Positions 4,996 to 6,200 of a DNA stretch of 6,200 nt are shown in pieces. This stretch comes from Treponema sp. GTDB taxonomy: Bacteria > Spirochaetota > Spirochaetia > Treponematales > Breznakiellaceae. Numbering within the stretch: the first letter of the stretch is position 1; each line of letters starts with the position of its first letter. The stretch lies in the NCBI GenBank assembly GCA_031268245.1, contig JAIRXN010000109.1:1-6200 (forward strand), written 5' to 3'. Below the pieces are notes generated by a model, which saw nothing but the letters and a program-made list of their open reading frames with translations, did not search any database and was not told the DNA's origin. The position numbers and the translations under genes are program-made.

Positions 4996-6200
4996 ATGCG
5001 CATAGCCCTGTTTCTTAATAATCTGGATGGCGAGTACCAGCTTTCGGTGTACCGGGGGGTACGGGAGGAGGCCCGCAAACTGGGTATCGCCCTGCTCTCT
5101 GTTCAGGGTGAAGCGCTGAATGGGAAGGGCAAATCCGGTGAGGGAACCATTCCCGCCTGGAAACTCATTGCCGCAGACGGCATACTCCTCCTCTCTTCGG
5201 TTTTTACCGACGAGAGTGAAATTGTTATCCCTTCGGAACTAAAGGCCATGGCCTCTCAGGTTCCCCTTGTCTCCATCGGCGCGCGGCTCTTCAATTATCC
5301 TTCGATTATTGTCAAGAACCGGGAATCCATGGAACTCCTCATGGAACACCTTATCATGACCCACGGCTACCGGGATTTTATCTATGTAGGGGGCCCGGCA
5401 AAGCATCAGGATAACGTTGTCCGGGAAGATGTGTTCCGAAAGGCGATCAAGGACGGGGAACGGGCCTTTCCGGGGCTCCGGGGAAGGGTATACAGCGGCA
5501 TCTTCAATGAGCTTTCCGGTATGGAGATCATGCGGAATCACATTGCCCTTCATCCCGGGAGACCGGATTGCATCGTTGCCGCAAGCGACAATATTGCCAT
5601 CGGTATTCAGGAACTGCTGCAGAGCCTGCCCGATCCCCAATGGCGGAACTGTCCGGTAACGGGTTTTGACGATATAAGTCAGGCCCAACTGGTAAATCCT
5701 CCCCTCACCACGGTACGTCAGCCTCTTTCGGAACAGGGCGGCATGGCCGTCCGCGCCATCCGGGATCTTATACGGGGAATTGCCGTGCCCAGGATCATCT
5801 ATGTTGAATCGACACTGATACTGCGTTCCTCCTGCGGATGCCCGGAAAGGCCCGAAGACGCAAGAGAGGGCACGGAAAGGATTCTGCCGGCCATGAGCGC
5901 CGCTCCCTATGACATCATCAAATCGGAAATTTATTCACTCAATGTGAATTCCCTGGGACACAATCTGGCCCTTATCGATTCTCTTCCCGCCATGATTCCC
6001 TATCTGCAGAGTTTTTTAACCAACCTTCATGTGCGGAGTTTCTGCTTTATTCTCTACGGCGATGCCCTGAAAAACTCAGGCGAAACAGGATACCTGGTTT
6101 TTGAGCGAGCCGGGGGCAGGGATCTCTCTTTTGCGGAAAATCCTCCGGCTGTGGATATAGGCCTCTTTTTCAGGAAATTAAAAGCCGCAGAAGAGTTTCA
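4996..6200 (+). CDS. LacI/PBP1-like sensor protein without HTH, partial at right edge
   Basis: The frame is open from ATG 4996 to the window end, 401 codons without a stop. Residues 1-283 form a LacI/ribose-binding-protein-like ligand domain (Peripla_BP_3 type). It starts directly at the first strand (MRIALFLNNLDGEYQLSVYR), with no N-terminal helix-turn-helix and no signal peptide. Later signatures are ASDNIAIG (196-203), GFDD (223-226) followed by PPLTTVRQPL, and SCGCP (279-283), which closes such domains. Residues 284-401 look helical then mixed (LGHNLALIDSLPAMIPYLQS, then FCFILYGDAL), perhaps a GAF-like or linker region. In spirochaetes and clostridia, HTH-less LacI-like domains often lead into GGDEF, histidine kinase or AraC outputs; which one applies here cannot be seen. 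The ligand is probably a sugar, by family only. AAAGG lies just three bases before ATG, a tight spacing, but an in-frame TAA at 4993-4995 leaves no earlier start. Confidence 0.85.
   Translation, partial: MRIALFLNNLDGEYQLSVYRGVREEARKLGIALLSVQGEALNGKGKSGEGTIPAWKLIAADGILLLSSVFTDESEIVIPSELKAMASQVPLVSIGARLFNYPSIIVKNRESMELLMEHLIMTHGYRDFIYVGGPAKHQDNVVREDVFRKAIKDGERAFPGLRGRVYSGIFNELSGMEIMRNHIALHPGRPDCIVAASDNIAIGIQELLQSLPDPQWRNCPVTGFDDISQAQLVNPPLTTVRQPLSEQGGMAVRAIRDLIRGIAVPRIIYVESTLILRSSCGCPERPEDAREGTERILPAMSAAPYDIIKSEIYSLNVNSLGHNLALIDSLPAMIPYLQSFLTNLHVRSFCFILYGDALKNSGETGYLVFERAGGRDLSFAENPPAVDIGLFFRKLKAAEEF

Overview
The window most resembles a termite-gut-type Treponema or another spirochaete of about 50% GC. 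The reasons are a threonyl-tRNA synthetase that lacks the N-terminal TGS domain, a HTH-less LacI-like sensor protein beside a NarL-type response regulator, an IS4-type transposase, and dispersed palindromes with a CTGAAG/CTTCAG centre in two intergenic regions. The taxonomic call is inference; no marker gene here settles it.

Layout. At 1-159 (minus) is the N-terminal part of an IS4-family transposase that runs off the left edge and has no clear start codon. At about 412-546 (plus) is a decayed piece of an AraC-type DNA-binding domain. It is in frame with, but probably not part of, the next gene, a uroporphyrinogen-decarboxylase-fold (URO-D-like, corrinoid methyltransferase type) protein at 637-1698. 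That gene has its own promoter-like sequence, a ribosome binding site and a TTG start.

The best regulatory element is between 1859 and 2304. A TTGACA promoter is followed by a T-box leader for threonine. Stem I (1902-1991) carries an AGUA element, an AG-rich bulge, a GCUG loop motif and a GAAA-ACC-A specifier loop, ACC being a Thr codon. The T-box/antiterminator hairpin (2233-2273) carries the UGGUACC tRNA-acceptor bulge. The leader ends at thrS (2305-4089), so the synthetase is expected to be switched on by uncharged tRNA-Thr. No U-tract follows the T-box hairpin. The bulge can instead pair with the thrS ribosome binding region, which suggests control of translation. A palindromic repeat is lodged in the middle of the leader.

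thrS ends at a strong intrinsic terminator (4130-4176) and a second palindrome of the same type (4185-4217). Convergent to it is a NarL/FixJ response regulator (4224-4913, minus). Diverging from the regulator, across a short intergenic region with a perfect 15-bp inverted repeat, is a gene that starts at 4996 and runs off the right edge. It encodes a cytoplasmic LacI/periplasmic-binding-protein-like sensor domain without a DNA-binding head, followed by an extra region. Its output domain lies outside the window.
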